NCBI RefSeq assembly: GCF_000189635.1
Contig: NW_002476434.1
Span: 186,001 to 250,000 of the forward strand
Direction of reading: 5' to 3'
DNA length: 64,000 bases
Source: Tetrahymena thermophila SB210
Lineage: Eukaryota > Ciliophora > Oligohymenophorea > Hymenostomatida > Tetrahymenidae
How positions within the stretch are numbered: the first letter of the stretch is position 1; every line of letters starts with the position of its first letter. The notes under the pieces were generated by a model that was given only the letters and a program-made list of their open reading frames with translations, ran no database searches and had not been told where the DNA came from. Shown piece by piece: positions 1 to 11,918 of the stretch. Position numbers and translations under genes: made by a program.

Positions 1-336
1 TATTCAAATTTGATAATAATTTTTTTTATTAAAATTGAAAAAAAAAATACAACAATAAAACTACCTTTGAAAGAAAACCATTTACTGAAATACATTTGTG
101 TATAAAAAGATTTTTTATAGCAATTAATTCTGATTATGTTTTTGATGCCTTATTATTTATAGTCATTAATTTTAAATTAATTTTTGATAATAAAACAAGT
201 TTTCTACAAAATTTACTTGATTAGATTTTAAAAAAATAACTTTTTGAGAAAAATGATAGATTAAATATTATTTGCCTGCGAACTTATTAAGATGACTCAA
301 TAGCATCTTCTAGATTAGCTTGACACAAAGAAGAAA
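1..336. other. AT-rich intergenic, no gene seen
   Basis: Low-complexity A/T runs. No frame has the richer base composition seen in the coding parts of this window. It probably includes the 5' flank of the gene starting at 337. Confidence 0.5.
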
Positions 337-1119
337 ATGTAATATAATGAAAACTATGAGAATGAAAAAAATACATAGAACATAACTAACATAAAAAAGT
401 ATATCTCTTATTAAATTGAATAAGCTGCAATTATGATGAAAATAGTATAAGAAATTTAATAAAATGAAGAACTTTTGATCTAAAAAGAATAGCAATTATT
501 TAAAGAGGCATTTGAAAAAGAATTTAAAGTCGAATTTAAACTTACAAAACTTGCTTACGATTTATCAGTAGCAAACTACGAGGATGTGTGCTTTAAAAAT
601 TTTGGCAGTGAGTTTAGAGTAGCAGAATGGACTGATTTAGAGGATATATTTTATGATTTAGAGGAAGCTAAAATAGACAATTTCGTAGAATACTTAGGTT
701 TTAACAATTCACAAAATGATTTTGCAATAAAATATAATGGAAATCACAAATATTCTCAATCTAGATTTTATTTTGTATCATGGCACAATCATAAGAAACC
801 AGACCTTTATCTTGCTCATGAAAACATCGATAATTACCTTTTAAGTTTAGGTTCATGGGTAGGAAGCAAGAGAATACTATGTATTAAAAAGTTAAAAGAA
901 GAAACATAAGAAAATGAGATGTAATTATATATATAAATTATTAGATTTGTAAATTTATTTTTAAAAAAAGATCTATTAACGAAGAATGATCTGACCTTTA
1001 TTGAGTTAATTTTAAGAACATTATACTTTCAAATATTTATTTAAAATAAGATAATTTTATTAAATTTATTGCAAAAAGCATTCTAAATCAAGTTATATGC
1101 TAGTAAATATAAGTTATGA
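337..1119 (+). CDS. hypothetical protein, Gln/Glu-rich N-terminus
   Basis: This is one open frame when TAA and TAG are read as Gln, from an ATG preceded by an A-run (AAGAAAATG) to TGA at 1117-1119, about 260 residues. Residues about 1-75 are polar and helix-prone (ELLIQKEQQLFKE). Residues about 80-190 look globular, with aromatic-rich stretches such as SRFYFVSWHNHKKPDLYLAH and LGSWVGSKRIL. After KLKEET (about position 906) composition falls to that of flanking DNA, so the last 70 codons may be read-through of a 3' region or hide an intron. I do not recognise the family. The central 300 bases are convincingly coding; the ends are less sure. Confidence 0.55.
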
Positions 1120-2063
1120 TTACTGGTAAGCTATTTTTAGTTAAAATTATTGTTCAACAAAAAAATAATTTATTATATTAAAAAACTAAAATTTTAACTA
1201 AGTTATAAATTTAAGTAATGAATTACTAATTTCTTATATTTTTTTGTTGTAAAAAATATTTCTTAGAAATTAAAAATATTCTTTTAAGAAATCTATAAAA
1301 ATTTTCCTATTTTATTATTTAAATAGTTGAAATATAATTTAAAGTAGAGTCTTAAAATATTAAATCTACCAAATCATTATATATAAATTTAAGCTCACAA
1401 AAATGATTTTTCGGATAAATTTAAAAATATTATTTAATGAAAATATAATTAAAATAAGAAATGAAAAATATTTAGTTTTTAGATTTTATTTTTTAAAAAA
1501 TAGAATTTAATCAATCTATTTTTATCAGAATTAATATTACCATTAATACAAATAAAATCTTATAATAAAATATTGATATCAATCTGTATAGATGATAGGA
1601 TAGTGTTAAATTTAGAATAGATTTAAATTCTGCAATAATTTAATAATGGCCTTCGATGAAGGTAAGTAACATCTAATCAAGTTATTAGAATTAATGCTAA
1701 ATATAAATTTATTAATTATTTAAAAATTATACTGAATTATATAAACATATAATTTTTTATTATTTACATAACTAAGTTAGTTTTGGATAATAGAAATATC
1801 TTAAATTTCCAAATCTAGACTTTAAATACTTAAAATTATTGTTACTTTAAAATACTGATACACATTTGATGATTGATTTTTAACTAAATTAATATTATTG
1901 CATTGATTTTATTGTCAAATTTAGATATATTATAAGAAGGTATTAATTTATTTTTTTAATGTTATTGTTGTAAAATTGTTTGCTAATATTTAAATATTAA
2001 TTTTATTTTATTTTTTAAATAACTTTAATTAAAATACTCTATTTTAGTTTTTTAAAGCTGCTA
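1120..2063. other. intergenic between divergent 3' ends
   Basis: A/T-rich throughout with short T-runs and A-runs. It lies between the 3' ends of a plus-strand and a minus-strand gene, so it should hold both transcript ends. I see no further gene. Confidence 0.5.
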
Positions 2064-3314
2064 TCACTTTTTCATATCTCTAAGAAATTCTTCTATAAGT
2101 TAATCTCCATTTGATTTAGGATTAGTAAATAATTTTTAAGGGATATCTCCAAACTTAGGGAGATTATTTTATTAACCCTGCTATGGAAGCTATGCAAAAG
2201 GAGATTACATATTATAGGGAGCTGCTGCTAGATTTGGGTTAATACTTTTATTCATCATAGGGTTCATTTAATTAAAAGGGGTTTGAGAATATAAATTTAA
2301 TAAATTTGGCATCATCATAGTTTGAAGTTGTAAATTTTATTGGGAAATAATTCTTTCTTACTCTAATTTTTTTAGCTAGATTTCATGCTGCTATTAAGCT
2401 ATCTTTTTCCTATACTCTAATTCCTTTGCAAGGGCATCTTCCTGGTATTTAAGTTAATTAAAATTTTAACTATTATTTTATTTTTGCTCTATTTTTTAAA
2501 TTAATGTTTCCATTAATTGCTGTTAAGTTTTAATTAAAGGTTCTAAAATTTATTACATTTCTTTTTCTTATTATTTTTTCAATTTTCTTCTTCTTCTTTC
2601 ATATTCCATTTCTTACTATCTAAGCATGAGTTCTTATTAGAATTAAAACTGCTATTATTATAATGCTTCAAACATTTTTTGTTACTAAAGAATCATTTCA
2701 CCAGCTTATAAACTAGTAGATTGATTTCTTTTTAATTATCTTTCTGGTTGAATATTTTCTTATTAATTATTAACCTCTTATATTTAATCATCGTTTTCTG
2801 GGTCAATATTATCATTTATCAGAATATTATCAGGTCGATTCATTTACATAATATTTTGTTTTAAATATTAATCTAGCTGATCCTTATTTAAATTGCTTAT
2901 CTATTCTCTAATATTTTCTTTCTTTTTAAATGACTATTTTTAAGGAGTTGAATAGCTCTAGTTTACATTATTTGGATATTTATTAGCTTAATTCTAATTA
3001 AAATTCATAGAATAGCTTAATGGATTTTGGTACTACTATTAAGGTACAGTTGGCTAGGAAATAGGATTATTTACATTAAAGATATTTGCTTAGGAATTAA
3101 TTTAATTATTTGGCATCGAGTCAGTCATGAAATTAGCTTATTTAAGCAATTCATAGTCTGGATCACTCATCATTTAGTATTATTCAAAATTAGATGGCTT
3201 CAATATTGTGTTATTGTCTTAAACTTATCTTGGAATAACTCCATTTAAAGAAAGAACCCTTTCTGCAATTTAGTTAAATCTTTAATCGAAATTGTAGCGG
3301 TCTTTGGTGATCAT
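2064..3314 (-). CDS. Q/N-rich coiled-coil protein
   Basis: Single exon, 416 residues, from an ATG in the context ATTTTAAAATG (minus strand) to TGA at 2064-2066. The N-terminal half is N/Q/P-rich and disordered (NNPISQPTVPQQQ). Residues about 215-310 form a highly charged coiled coil (EMEYERRRRKLKKQQEKE, then LAKELEYRKKIAQQQHEIQ). A M/N/P-rich linker follows and the tail is LIEEFLRDMKK. Much of the Gln is encoded by TAA/TAG. No enzymatic motif is visible; a scaffold or cytoskeletal role is only a guess. The plus-strand frames over this stretch are pyrimidine-rich shadows. Confidence 0.8.
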
Positions 3315-3703
3315 TTTAAAATTTGCTAAAAAATGGTTCAAAAAACAGCTGCTTATAGTATTATTTTTAATAAGAATAACTAATTTTTGATGATTAAAAA
3401 AGAGCCCTGATTAATGATATTAGATAAGTAAATATTATATAATAACATGCATACGTATAAATATATATTTTTTTTTTCATTTATTTTTATAAAAAATTGT
3501 ATGCAAAATATAAATAAATAAGAAGCAAATAAGTTGGTTTATATAAATCAATATAAAATTATTAATCAATATTTATCAATTTACAAATGCTATTCAAAAG
3601 CTGAAAAAAATATAAAAATACAAACAAAAAATGTGTAGTTGAAAATTAAAATATTTTAAATAATAAAATGTAGAATATTTAATAAAGTGGTTGGTTATTG
3701 AAT
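3315..3703. other. intergenic between two minus-strand genes
   Basis: A/T-rich spacer between the start of the coiled-coil gene and the TGA of the next minus-strand gene. No coding frame is seen. It probably holds the promoter of the former and the 3' end of the latter. Confidence 0.5.
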
Positions 3704-4543
3704 TCAATTAAATATCATGTCAATATATGTATCATCCACTTTGGAGTATAGCATATCGGATTTTATTTTATTGTAAATATTTATCACTTGTGATAGTTTT
3801 ATTTCATAGTCTTTGGAAGTTTTCTTGTATTAGAAAGAAAGTTTTTCGAATGTTTCACAAGGTGATTCAGGTTCAAACTCAAAGCCCTCTTTTTTGAGAA
3901 GATCAGTTTTGAGCTGATGAATATCCAAATCTCTTATTTTTTACTTAAAGAGATCACTTTCAATATCTACATGATCTTATTAAGTTTCTTACTTTATATC
4001 CTTGAAAACATTATTAAATTATTTAGATTGAGCTTTAAGAATTTTCTTTTGCATCTCGATGACTTTATCCTCTGAAAATTTCTCTTTAACTTGTTGACTA
4101 ACTTCTAAGGAAGGTGGTATTCCTAACAGAGAATTTTCGAAAGTTTTTTGAATCTAGTTACATACTTCTTGTATTTCTTTATCACCACCATATTAAATTG
4201 AATAATAATTATCAAATTATTCCAAAGAAATGTTATATCTTTTAGCTATATACTCTCTTTCTTATATTAAATCATTCATGATATTATCTTTAACGACATC
4301 TTTTATTGTAATTCCTTCTTTAAGTGTGTCTTTACCTCCATTTTAATCTTTGATTCTTTTAACTATTTCTGCTGTCTAAACAAATACCCTTAGTGATGCT
4401 CTTTTATATTCTTTAATCATCTTTAAAACTTAATCTCTTGAAAAACCTAACGGTTCACTCTTGAGAAACTTCGAAAGATAATAAATGATTCCTCCAGTTA
4501 AACCTACACCTAAAGCTGTTATGATAATATTTTTATTATCCAT
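3704..4543 (-). CDS. membrane-anchored helical protein, unknown function
   Basis: Single exon, 279 residues, starting at an ATG after CTGAAA and ending at TGA (3704-3706). Residues about 5-25 (IIITALGVGLTGGIIYYL) form one hydrophobic Gly-rich segment that could anchor the protein in a membrane with the rest in the cytosol. The remainder is charged and mostly helical (REYIAKRYNISLEQFDNYY; FEFEPESPCETFEKLSFQYK). I do not recognise the family. The short polar N-terminus before the membrane segment resembles a signal anchor more than a cleaved signal peptide. Confidence 0.75.
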
Positions 4544-4706
4544 TTTCAGTGGTAATACAATTTCTTAATTATTCTAAAATAGCTATAAAAAGTTTTGATA
4601 ATATATAAAATAAATAAACAAATAATGACTAAATCAGAATATTTCGATTAAAATTAATTTAGAAAAGATTTGAGTTTTGTAAAATATTTTTATAATATTA
4701 TTAAAA

Positions 4707-4892
4707 ATGTAAAATATTGTTATTGGTTCTAAACCTATTTCAAATCAATTAAAAAATTTTAATAATTTAGATAAACAGTTAATAGATGATTACAATACCA
4801 ACCTTAATCCCAATTTATTTGTAAAAAAACTTAAAAATGTAATGATTATTATGAAATTTTTTAATAAAAATTCATTTAAAACATTCTCTTGA
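4707..4892 (+). CDS. small hypothetical ORF or first exon
   Basis: ATG after TTAAAA, then about 61 codons to TGA (4890-4892). The first 40 codons (SKPISNQLKNFNNLDKQL) look coding, while the last 20 are A/T-biased. A GTAATG at the transition could be a splice donor, which would make this the first exon of the gene at 5246-5728 or of another gene. The evidence is only composition and an open frame. Confidence 0.3.
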
Positions 4893-5245
4893 AGAAATAA
4901 AAACAATAATAAATGAATTTTAAAATGACTGCTTTTTTGCTAAAAAATTATTTATTTGAGATTGTATTTATTTTTATCCATTTATAGAATTACTAATGTT
5001 TGTAAAGAAAGTACTTAAATTATTAATTGTTATTTAATGCTCTTTGTAAAAATAATTGATTAAGTTAGTTTGTAAATTCTTTTGGTTAGTAAGTGTTTTT
5101 GGACAAAAATTAACAAAAGTGCAAGAAATTTAAATAAAATTAATTGGTTACCTGAAAATACTAATTGGTAATAATTCATAATATTTCGATAAAAAGTAAC
5201 AACGTTTAAAAAATATTATGAAGAAGTAAGAAAGTGGAGTTTAAT
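4893..5245. other. AT-rich spacer, possibly intronic
   Basis: Mostly A/T with one short open stretch around 4925-5060 rich in L, F, N and Y codons that I cannot join cleanly to either flank. It may be intron or intergenic. Confidence 0.3.
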
Positions 5246-5728
5246 ATGTAATCAATTACTTATAATTATTTGATTTAACTTCTTTAATTAAATGAGTTAT
5301 CATTAGCTTAAAATTGTTCATGTTAGCTAAATTTACGTTCTGAATATTCATTTATTAGATATATTCAATATATTTGCCTATTATGTTATTAATTAAATGA
5401 TAGAACTATAGATGAAGTTTTGATGGCAGAATAAATTTTTTAAGGGAAATGTAGAAGATAACTTAAAATAAAAATAATAACTCAATTTATAAAAACCTTG
5501 AATGAAGAAATTTATTCATTGATTGATTTTGAGTTTTATTAACTAGTTCATTCACAAAAAATAAATAAAAAAAAGAGTAATACATAAAAAGCTAACCTTA
5601 AAAAAAAAATTACTCAAACTCAATTTGAAAAAACAAAAAAAAATATTATTTATTTAGATCGAACTCTTAATAGAATAGAAATCAAAGAGTTAAGCGTTAA
5701 TTACAGCTTAATTGAAAAAGTTGGCTGA
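5246..5728 (+). CDS. hypothetical 160-residue protein
   Basis: Open frame from ATG at 5246 to TGA at 5726-5728, with an in-frame TGA just upstream (5219-5221). It begins with a Leu/Gln-rich helix and has a middle segment with balanced composition (NDRTIDEVLMAEQIFQGKCR; TLNEEIYSLIDFEFYQLV). A Lys/Gln-rich stretch follows and the end is NRIEIKELSVNYSLIEK. No known domain is recognised. It may be the 3' part of a spliced gene that begins near 4707. Confidence 0.45.
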
Positions 5729-5756
5729 CAGTCATTAATAAGAATTCAAAGATTAG

Positions 5757-5775
5757 ATTGATTGATTGATTGATT
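5757..5775. repeat. short TTGA/ATTG microsatellite
   Basis: Four to five copies of the tetramer TGAT just upstream of the ATG at 5789. A similar tract lies near 15384-15404. Confidence 0.8.
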
Positions 5776-5788
5776 AGTAATTAAAAGG

Positions 5789-6335
5789 ATGTCGTCATAG
5801 AATAGGGTGGATGCATCCCCAGTCTTTGATTCAATGAACAAAGATGAGAAGGATAAAATTTTAAAAACTAGTAATGAAAATAGTGGTGATCAAACAAATA
5901 AAGACTCGATGGTTAATAGTAAATAAGATTAGACGACTATTAATAAATAAGACACCTCTGTAATCAATGGATAGCAAAGCAGTGGAGCAGACACTTTGCA
6001 GGTTGGTAAGAAAAAACTTCCCAGCAAAAGCTCTGCAAGCGATAATACTAAATCTGGAAACGGAGGCGGAGAAACAGTTAACACAAAAGGAAATGATGAA
6101 GAGGAGAAGCTAACTCTAGTGAACAACTTAAAAAAATAGTCAGTAAGCAAATTTAAAATTAAATTGTTTATGAATCATATATAAATACTATTTAAAATTT
6201 TAAAAATAGCAGCTAAAGAAGAATGCTACAGACAGTCCAAGCGTGATGACTAATCCTTCCAAATTAGGCAGAGCTGAAATAAAAATTCAGTAGAATTAAT
6301 TTTTAAAAAAATAAATTTACAAAAAAATAGCTTGA
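5789..6335 (+). CDS. small Ser/Asn/Lys-rich hypothetical protein, two exons
   Basis: Exon 1 runs 5789-6142 and exon 2 runs 6210-6335, joined by an intron with GTAAGC at the donor and AAAAATAG at the acceptor; TGA is at 6333-6335. The protein is about 159 residues, low in hydrophobics, with Gly/Ser/Asn/Gln/Lys-rich disordered sequence (KSGNGGGETVNTKGNDEEEK) and a basic C-terminus (FLKKQIYKK). It lies 0.8 kb upstream of the phosphodiesterase on the same strand. I could not find a splice path joining the two, because stops close every frame between them. Function unknown. Confidence 0.6.
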
Positions 6336-7129
6336 TAATGTTATTAATTAGATGTTGATAGCATAAATCATACTAAATATGTCTAGTTAATTATTCTCTT
6401 TATCCTCAACTTAAAATAATTAAAATAATTTTTGATGATAATTTTCAAAAACGGGAAGAGTAACAAACAAACAAACAATCAAGCAAATTAGCAACTAACT
6501 AATTATTGAAAAATTAAATTTTTTTTATTAGGGAATAATATGTTTAAAGATAATTTAAGTTATTTTCAATTGATCAAATTTTATTTCTGAGTTTACTTTG
6601 AAGTTATCATTCAATAAATAGCTCTTTAATTTTCATCATCTTTTTTTTTTCTCTTAATGAAGGCTTGTCCATCATTCATATTTTTGTCTCTCTCCATACA
6701 TATGAATGAATATTTCAAAATTATTTAAATTTCAAGGCAACAAAAAAACAATTTAAAGCTGTTTTCTTTTAAAAGATTGTTTAGTATGATGCAAGCATTA
6801 ATTAAATTAACTTTATTTATTACCCAATTGTATGCTTCTTTAAATTTTTAATTGAATATTTAAAGCATGAACATATTTTAATCTATAAAATTAATTTTAT
6901 TATTTTAGCTAAAAACTGTTTTAATTGTTACTAAATGATTATTAAGCAATATTTTAGTTGAGATGATTCAAAGATTTAAAATATTTTTTGAATTAGACAA
7001 TTTTCCAAATATAATGCTATCTTGTTAAAAAAAATATTTTATACCATATTTTTTATTGGATTAACTAAGAGATAAATAATTATTTTATGTAATAGAAATG
7101 TATCTCCAATTAGAAGAAAGATTAGAAAA
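6336..7129. other. intergenic, upstream of the phosphodiesterase
   Basis: A/T-rich, with a CAAACAAACAAAC tract near 6457 and T-runs near 6640. It should contain the 3' end of the 5789 gene and the promoter of the phosphodiesterase. An in-frame TGA at 6989-6991 limits upstream extension of the latter. Confidence 0.5.
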
Positions 7130-9396
7130 ATGGTTAGATCGAAGCCTGTATTGTATATGATCATCTTTTTGGTTATAATATATACAATATTAATTTTTGT
7201 TGATATCACTTTACAATAATTCTTGGATTAAGATTAGCAAGATAATATCGATAACCGTTTAAGATATGTTGAGCTAGTCATTTTGATTATCTTTTGTATA
7301 GAAATTATCTTAAATGCTTATGGTACTGGAATTAAGGTAATAATAAAAAATGTTAAAAGGAAATTTCATTTTTTTTAATAAGAATTATTTTAGAGACAGA
7401 TGGCTTGTATTGGATGCAATAATTATCTTGCTTAGTTTAGTTTTAGTTATAATTGATATGACAGTAAGCTTTGGTTCAAAATTCACTTCAGTAGCAAGTA
7501 TTATCAGAGCAATTTTTCGTTTCTTAAGAATCTTTTTGCTTCTTAGAAAGGTATATCTAACTAATTAATCAATTCAATACTTGATTCATATATTTTTTTA
7601 TAATATGAAATTAGCTTTAAAATTTCAAGAAAATAAATGTCACTTCAAGCATAAAAACTCCATCTGAAAAAGTTTTAGAAATCTTATCAGAATTTAAGGA
7701 ATACTTTGATGATACTGAAATTATTTCTGACATTGACTGGTCCATGAAAATGATTGCTTCAAATAAACTTTACGAGCCCGTTATTGGTGAAGGTGGTGAT
7801 GATTTAGTAAGATTTTTATTAGCTAATTTTATTTTTTAACTAACTTTTTTATTTTAAAGCTTGCAGCCTGGTCAAATCAAAATTAAAAACAAGATTCCTC
7901 CAAAGCCGATTAAAATAATCAAAATAATCCTTAAGAAAAGTAAGTAGCCCCAAGCAATTTTAATAGAAAATCTACAGTACATAAAATTATGCATATGCCT
8001 GAAACTATTACACAAAAGTTTATTCCAGCCCACATTGCAAAAGAATTTGATAAGGTATTAATTAACTTGTTTGTTTAAATCATTTCAAATACATTTTTAT
8101 TTTAATAAAAGGCAATTGATGAAATTACTTTTAATTGTTTTGAAATTTAAAAAATGTGTGGCGGCCAAGAGTCTTCTTAGTTATTGGTTTACTTGTTTGA
8201 TAAATATAACTTACTTGATGATCTCAAGATAGATTCATAAAAATTCATTAACTTAAGTGTAAGAATATAGAATGGTTACAGAGATAATCCTTACCATGAT
8301 CGTCTCCACTCATTTGATGTCACTTAGACCATTCATTTTTTTATATCTAGATGCAAATTTGGAGAGCTTGCTAAATTAAAGTCTATGGAAAGGGCTGCTA
8401 TGTATTTTTCAGCTGCAATTCATGATTTTGATCACCCGTAAAATTTAACTTTGTTTTATTTAATTTAATTTTGATATTAAATAATTTAATTTATTAAAAT
8501 AGAGGCTATAACAATGTATTCTTGATCAATACTTAAAACATCTTGGCATTAAAATTTAATGGTATTTCAAAAATTTAATAAAAACACCTAATTTTTAAAA
8601 CAAAAAATTTTATCTTTATTAGATTAAAGTGTATTAGAAAACCACCATGTAAGTTCTGTCTATGAAATGATTCTTAAAAACCATAATTTGAACATTTTCT
8701 CAAATTTCTCAAATGACGAATATAAGCAATTTAGAGAAATGGTAGTTAATATGGTCCTTGCTACTGATATGACAAAGCATTTTGCTGATATCTCTAAACT
8801 CAAATCTCGTATTGCCGCCACAGGTATTTATTTATTTATTTTTTACTTTTATTAATGGTATAAAAAAAATAAAAAATTAGATTTTGAAATTGATGGAAAA
8901 GATAAGAAAACAGTTATGGAGTCTTTATTGCATGCTTCTGATATTAGCAACCCTGCTAGACCTTGGGAAATATGTTATCAATGGACAAATAAAGTTATGA
9001 CTGAATTTTGGGCATAAGTAATTTTATTTAGTATAAATTAACAAATTGAGTTAATTATAATTTTACAAACAGGGTGATGAAGAAAAAAGATTAGGCCTAC
9101 CAGTAACTTACTTGTGTGATAGAGTCGAAACAAATACTTCGAAGAGTTAGCAAGGTTTTATAGATTTCGTTGTTAAGCCTCTATTTGAAATTATATCGAA
9201 CTTTTTACCTGAACTCTAACAATTTATGATAAATTTTGAATAAAACAAAGAGAAATGGGCTGAATTACTCCCTAAATATGAAGCAGAGCTGAGTAAATTA
9301 ATTTTTTATTTATCATTTTTTAAAGCATGAAATTTTAAAAAATAAAAATTAGAGGCCCTTAAAGAAGACAAGGAAAAAAACTAAGCAAAAGAATGA
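7130..9396 (+). CDS. voltage-sensor-like domain fused to cyclic-nucleotide phosphodiesterase
   Basis: Ten exons give 582 residues: 7130-7336, 7383-7550, 7615-7806, 7860-8054, 8112-8437, 8503-8561, 8623-8823, 8881-9017, 9073-9292, 9353-9396. Residues 1-125 hold four hydrophobic helices. Helix 2 carries an acidic residue (FCIEIIL), helix 3 starts YFRDRWLVLD as in channel S3 segments, and helix 4 has Arg at S4-like spacing (IIRAIFRFLRIFLLLRK). No pore helices follow. Residues about 255-560 are a class I PDE catalytic domain with YHDRLHSFDVTQ, HDFDHPGYNN, ENHH, HASDISNP and LGLPVTYLCDR, so all the metal-binding His/Asp residues are present. By family knowledge it would hydrolyse cAMP and/or cGMP at a membrane. 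Voltage control is inference. The start is the first ATG of the VSD frame (GAAAAATGG); an upstream exon is not excluded. Confidence 0.9.
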
Positions 9397-10345
9397 AAAA
9401 CTAAATAAGTTTTTTGTTATTTTATTATTTAGGCATCTTAATCTGTAGAATTACTAACCAACTTACTTTCTTACCTTACTCTAAATTTAAATTATAAAAT
9501 ATTGGAAAAAATAAATAAATAAAATAATACAGTCTTCTAAATAATTAGAATAACGAATAAAAATATAATTTTCTTAGGCATAAAATTAAATTAAATTTGA
9601 TATTTAAGTTGCTTGATTAATTCTTAATAAAAATAAAATATAAAACATAAAATATACCATATTTTTATTATTTATTAGTATTCCTTATATTTGTTTTCCT
9701 TTTATTTGTTTTGCTCATTCATACCTGTTTGTCAATAATTATTGAAAATAATTTTATAAATTCATTACTCATTATAATTTATCAATATATTTTAAATATT
9801 CTTTAATTGCCAAATTCTAACAATAATTTATTTATTTATATAATTTGAAGAAAATTATTTATAAATGTAGCCTTATTAATTAATTATAAACAATTTAAAA
9901 TTTATAGTTTTTTTAAAGTATTATCCATTTAATATAATCTTCAAAAAATGGAATATTAAATTAAATTTCTTTACCCAAAATAATTGCTAGTTACTTTAAA
10001 GGTAAAAAATTAAATTACCATTTGAGAAATGCATTTTTTTTGAAAATTATTTTCTCTCAACAAATTTTAAGTAGTAATTTAATAGTTTTACAGTATAGAA
10101 AAATGAAATAAAAGAAAAGTTAGACATCAATATAATCCATCAATATCTTTTATTTTTAATTTTTTTTATAATCTTAAATATTTAAAATGATTAAAATCCA
10201 ACCAATTGGTTTGCTTTTAAAAAAGTATATACATATATACTTTCTTTTTATCTTTATTTATCTTGTTTTTATTAAGTTAATAGAATAGTCATTAATTTAA
10301 TTATTCATAAAATCAATAGAGTATATAGGATTGCAGTAAAAAAGT
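9397..10345. other. intergenic, no gene seen
   Basis: A/T-rich with several A-runs and T-runs. A short Leu/Asn-rich open stretch just after the PDE stop (about 9432-9500) could be coding-like, but it has no start and no clear splice site linking it to the PDE. Confidence 0.5.
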
Positions 10346-11918
10346 ATGATTAGGAATTCTAAATCGTAGTAAACATATAGGAAGAAAATATAAAATATAG
10401 GGAATCCCTTCATAGGATAAATAGAAAATAATAAGAATGTTTAGCATAATTTAAATAGTTTGCTATTAAAAGAAGATAAAACAGAGAATCAAACTCAAAA
10501 ATAGCAAATTAATTATGATAATATGAATCCGCAACATCAATTGATGTAAAATTAAAGAATATAGTCACCTTAATCAAACAGGTAGAAAAAAGTAAATAGT
10601 TCTTATAATTAGATTATTAGATCAGAAAATCCACTTCATGTAAATGGATCTCATATTAATCAATCTCCTCTTTAAAATACGAGCACAATTCAACAAAAAT
10701 ATCTTGAATCTGAATCTACAAATAATATATCACCATGGGTAGGAATTAAGCGCGAATAGATAAGGACAGCCTCTCCATCTCAAGGAAGAAAGCATAATAT
10801 TTTCAAAGACTACTTTAATGCTTCAGAAAACATTTATTAAATGCAAGGATTTACACTAAAAAATAATTAAAGCTAGTTAAATTAATAATTGAATAGCAGT
10901 CACAGCTAGTAAATACCACAGTAGATAATGCAACAATCATTAACATTACAACCTCAAAATTAGTTTAGTGGAAATTCTCCTTTTTTTAAAAATGTAAAGA
11001 AGTAGCACTTAAAATATTAATGAGATAATTTATTATTTTAATTTTTTAAAAATAGAATAGCTAACCTTAGCAAGGACTCTTCTTTAACTAAGCAATTAAT
11101 AAGCCTTTTTTTTAATAGGCTTAATAGTCTTAAAATAACTAAAATAATTTTGCATCTCTAAATCCATCTCTAATTGATTAAAATAATTTGATAGGATTTC
11201 AAAATTAATAACATTTTCTAGCCATAAAGAGCAGACCTTATTCATACACTTCTCATAGAATGTTTCGACCATAAAAATTAGGACTAGTTTCGTAAATATT
11301 TATCATAAAAAATTTCAGCAAAATCACATAACGTAGCTATATATATATCATAGCTTTAATTAAAAAATCATAACAAAAACGAAAACTCTTTTATATCCAT
11401 TGAATTTAATTTTAATTCAAAAGCATATTTTTAATAAATAAATTATTATTTCAATATTTTTATTTTATTACAAAATAATAGTAAATTAACTTCTAATTAA
11501 GAGTTAAAGCAAGTTACCACTAATAACAATAACAGTAACTACTATTACTTAACTGATAAAAATAAAGATTGGAATTAAGCGAAGAATAACTGGATAGGAA
11601 GTTTAAGTGGTTGTCTTTTTAGTTAAGCTGTAAAAGTGAATGACAACATTTAACTGAAAAATAAAAATATATCTAGCTATTCTTAAAAGAAAAAAAAATA
11701 TTTAATAAAATAAGTTAGTTAGGAACATCAACATTTTAGAAATTAATAAAAAGATTAAATTAATCCTTAAAGTCTTTCATATTTATAGAAAACTAAAAAT
11801 TAAATGCAAAGTAAGATTTATTTCGTTTTATTTATTGGTATTTTATATAAATTCTAATTACATAAAAGGTACACCTTAATTACAGATAAGCTAAAAAATG
11901 ATATTCAACAAAGCTTGA
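10346..11918 (+). CDS. Q/N/S-rich low-complexity protein, four exons
   Basis: Exons 10346-10993, 11056-11291, 11482-11810 and 11869-11918 join in frame across GTAAAG, GTAAAT and GTAAGA donors, giving about 420 residues. The protein is mostly Gln and Asn, much of it from TAA/TAG, with no transmembrane segment. Small islands are more ordered, such as SPWVGIKREQIRTASPSQ, HNIFKDYFNASENIYQMQGF, SRPYSYTSHRMFRP and DWNQAKNNWIGSLSGCLF. Such islands in disordered protein are often binding motifs. No family is recognised. The last intron is optional, since reading through it gives a different short tail. The start ATG is the first in an upstream-open frame, so the N-terminus is uncertain. Confidence 0.7.

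Noticed and set aside
2210-2300. Plus-strand frame reading like a membrane segment
   Set aside because: The minus-strand coiled-coil frame is continuous for 416 codons with coherent composition; the plus reading is its complement and lacks a start.
5789-7130. The 5789 gene as the N-terminal exon of the phosphodiesterase
   Set aside because: Its second exon closes with TGA at 6333-6335, no suitable donor precedes it, and an in-frame TGA lies at 6989-6991 before the voltage-sensor exon.
7337-7393. Alternative 57-nt first intron of the phosphodiesterase ending at TTTTAG
   Set aside because: It puts the following exon out of frame; the acceptor at 7382 gives GIK-NYFRDRW, which keeps the S3 signature.
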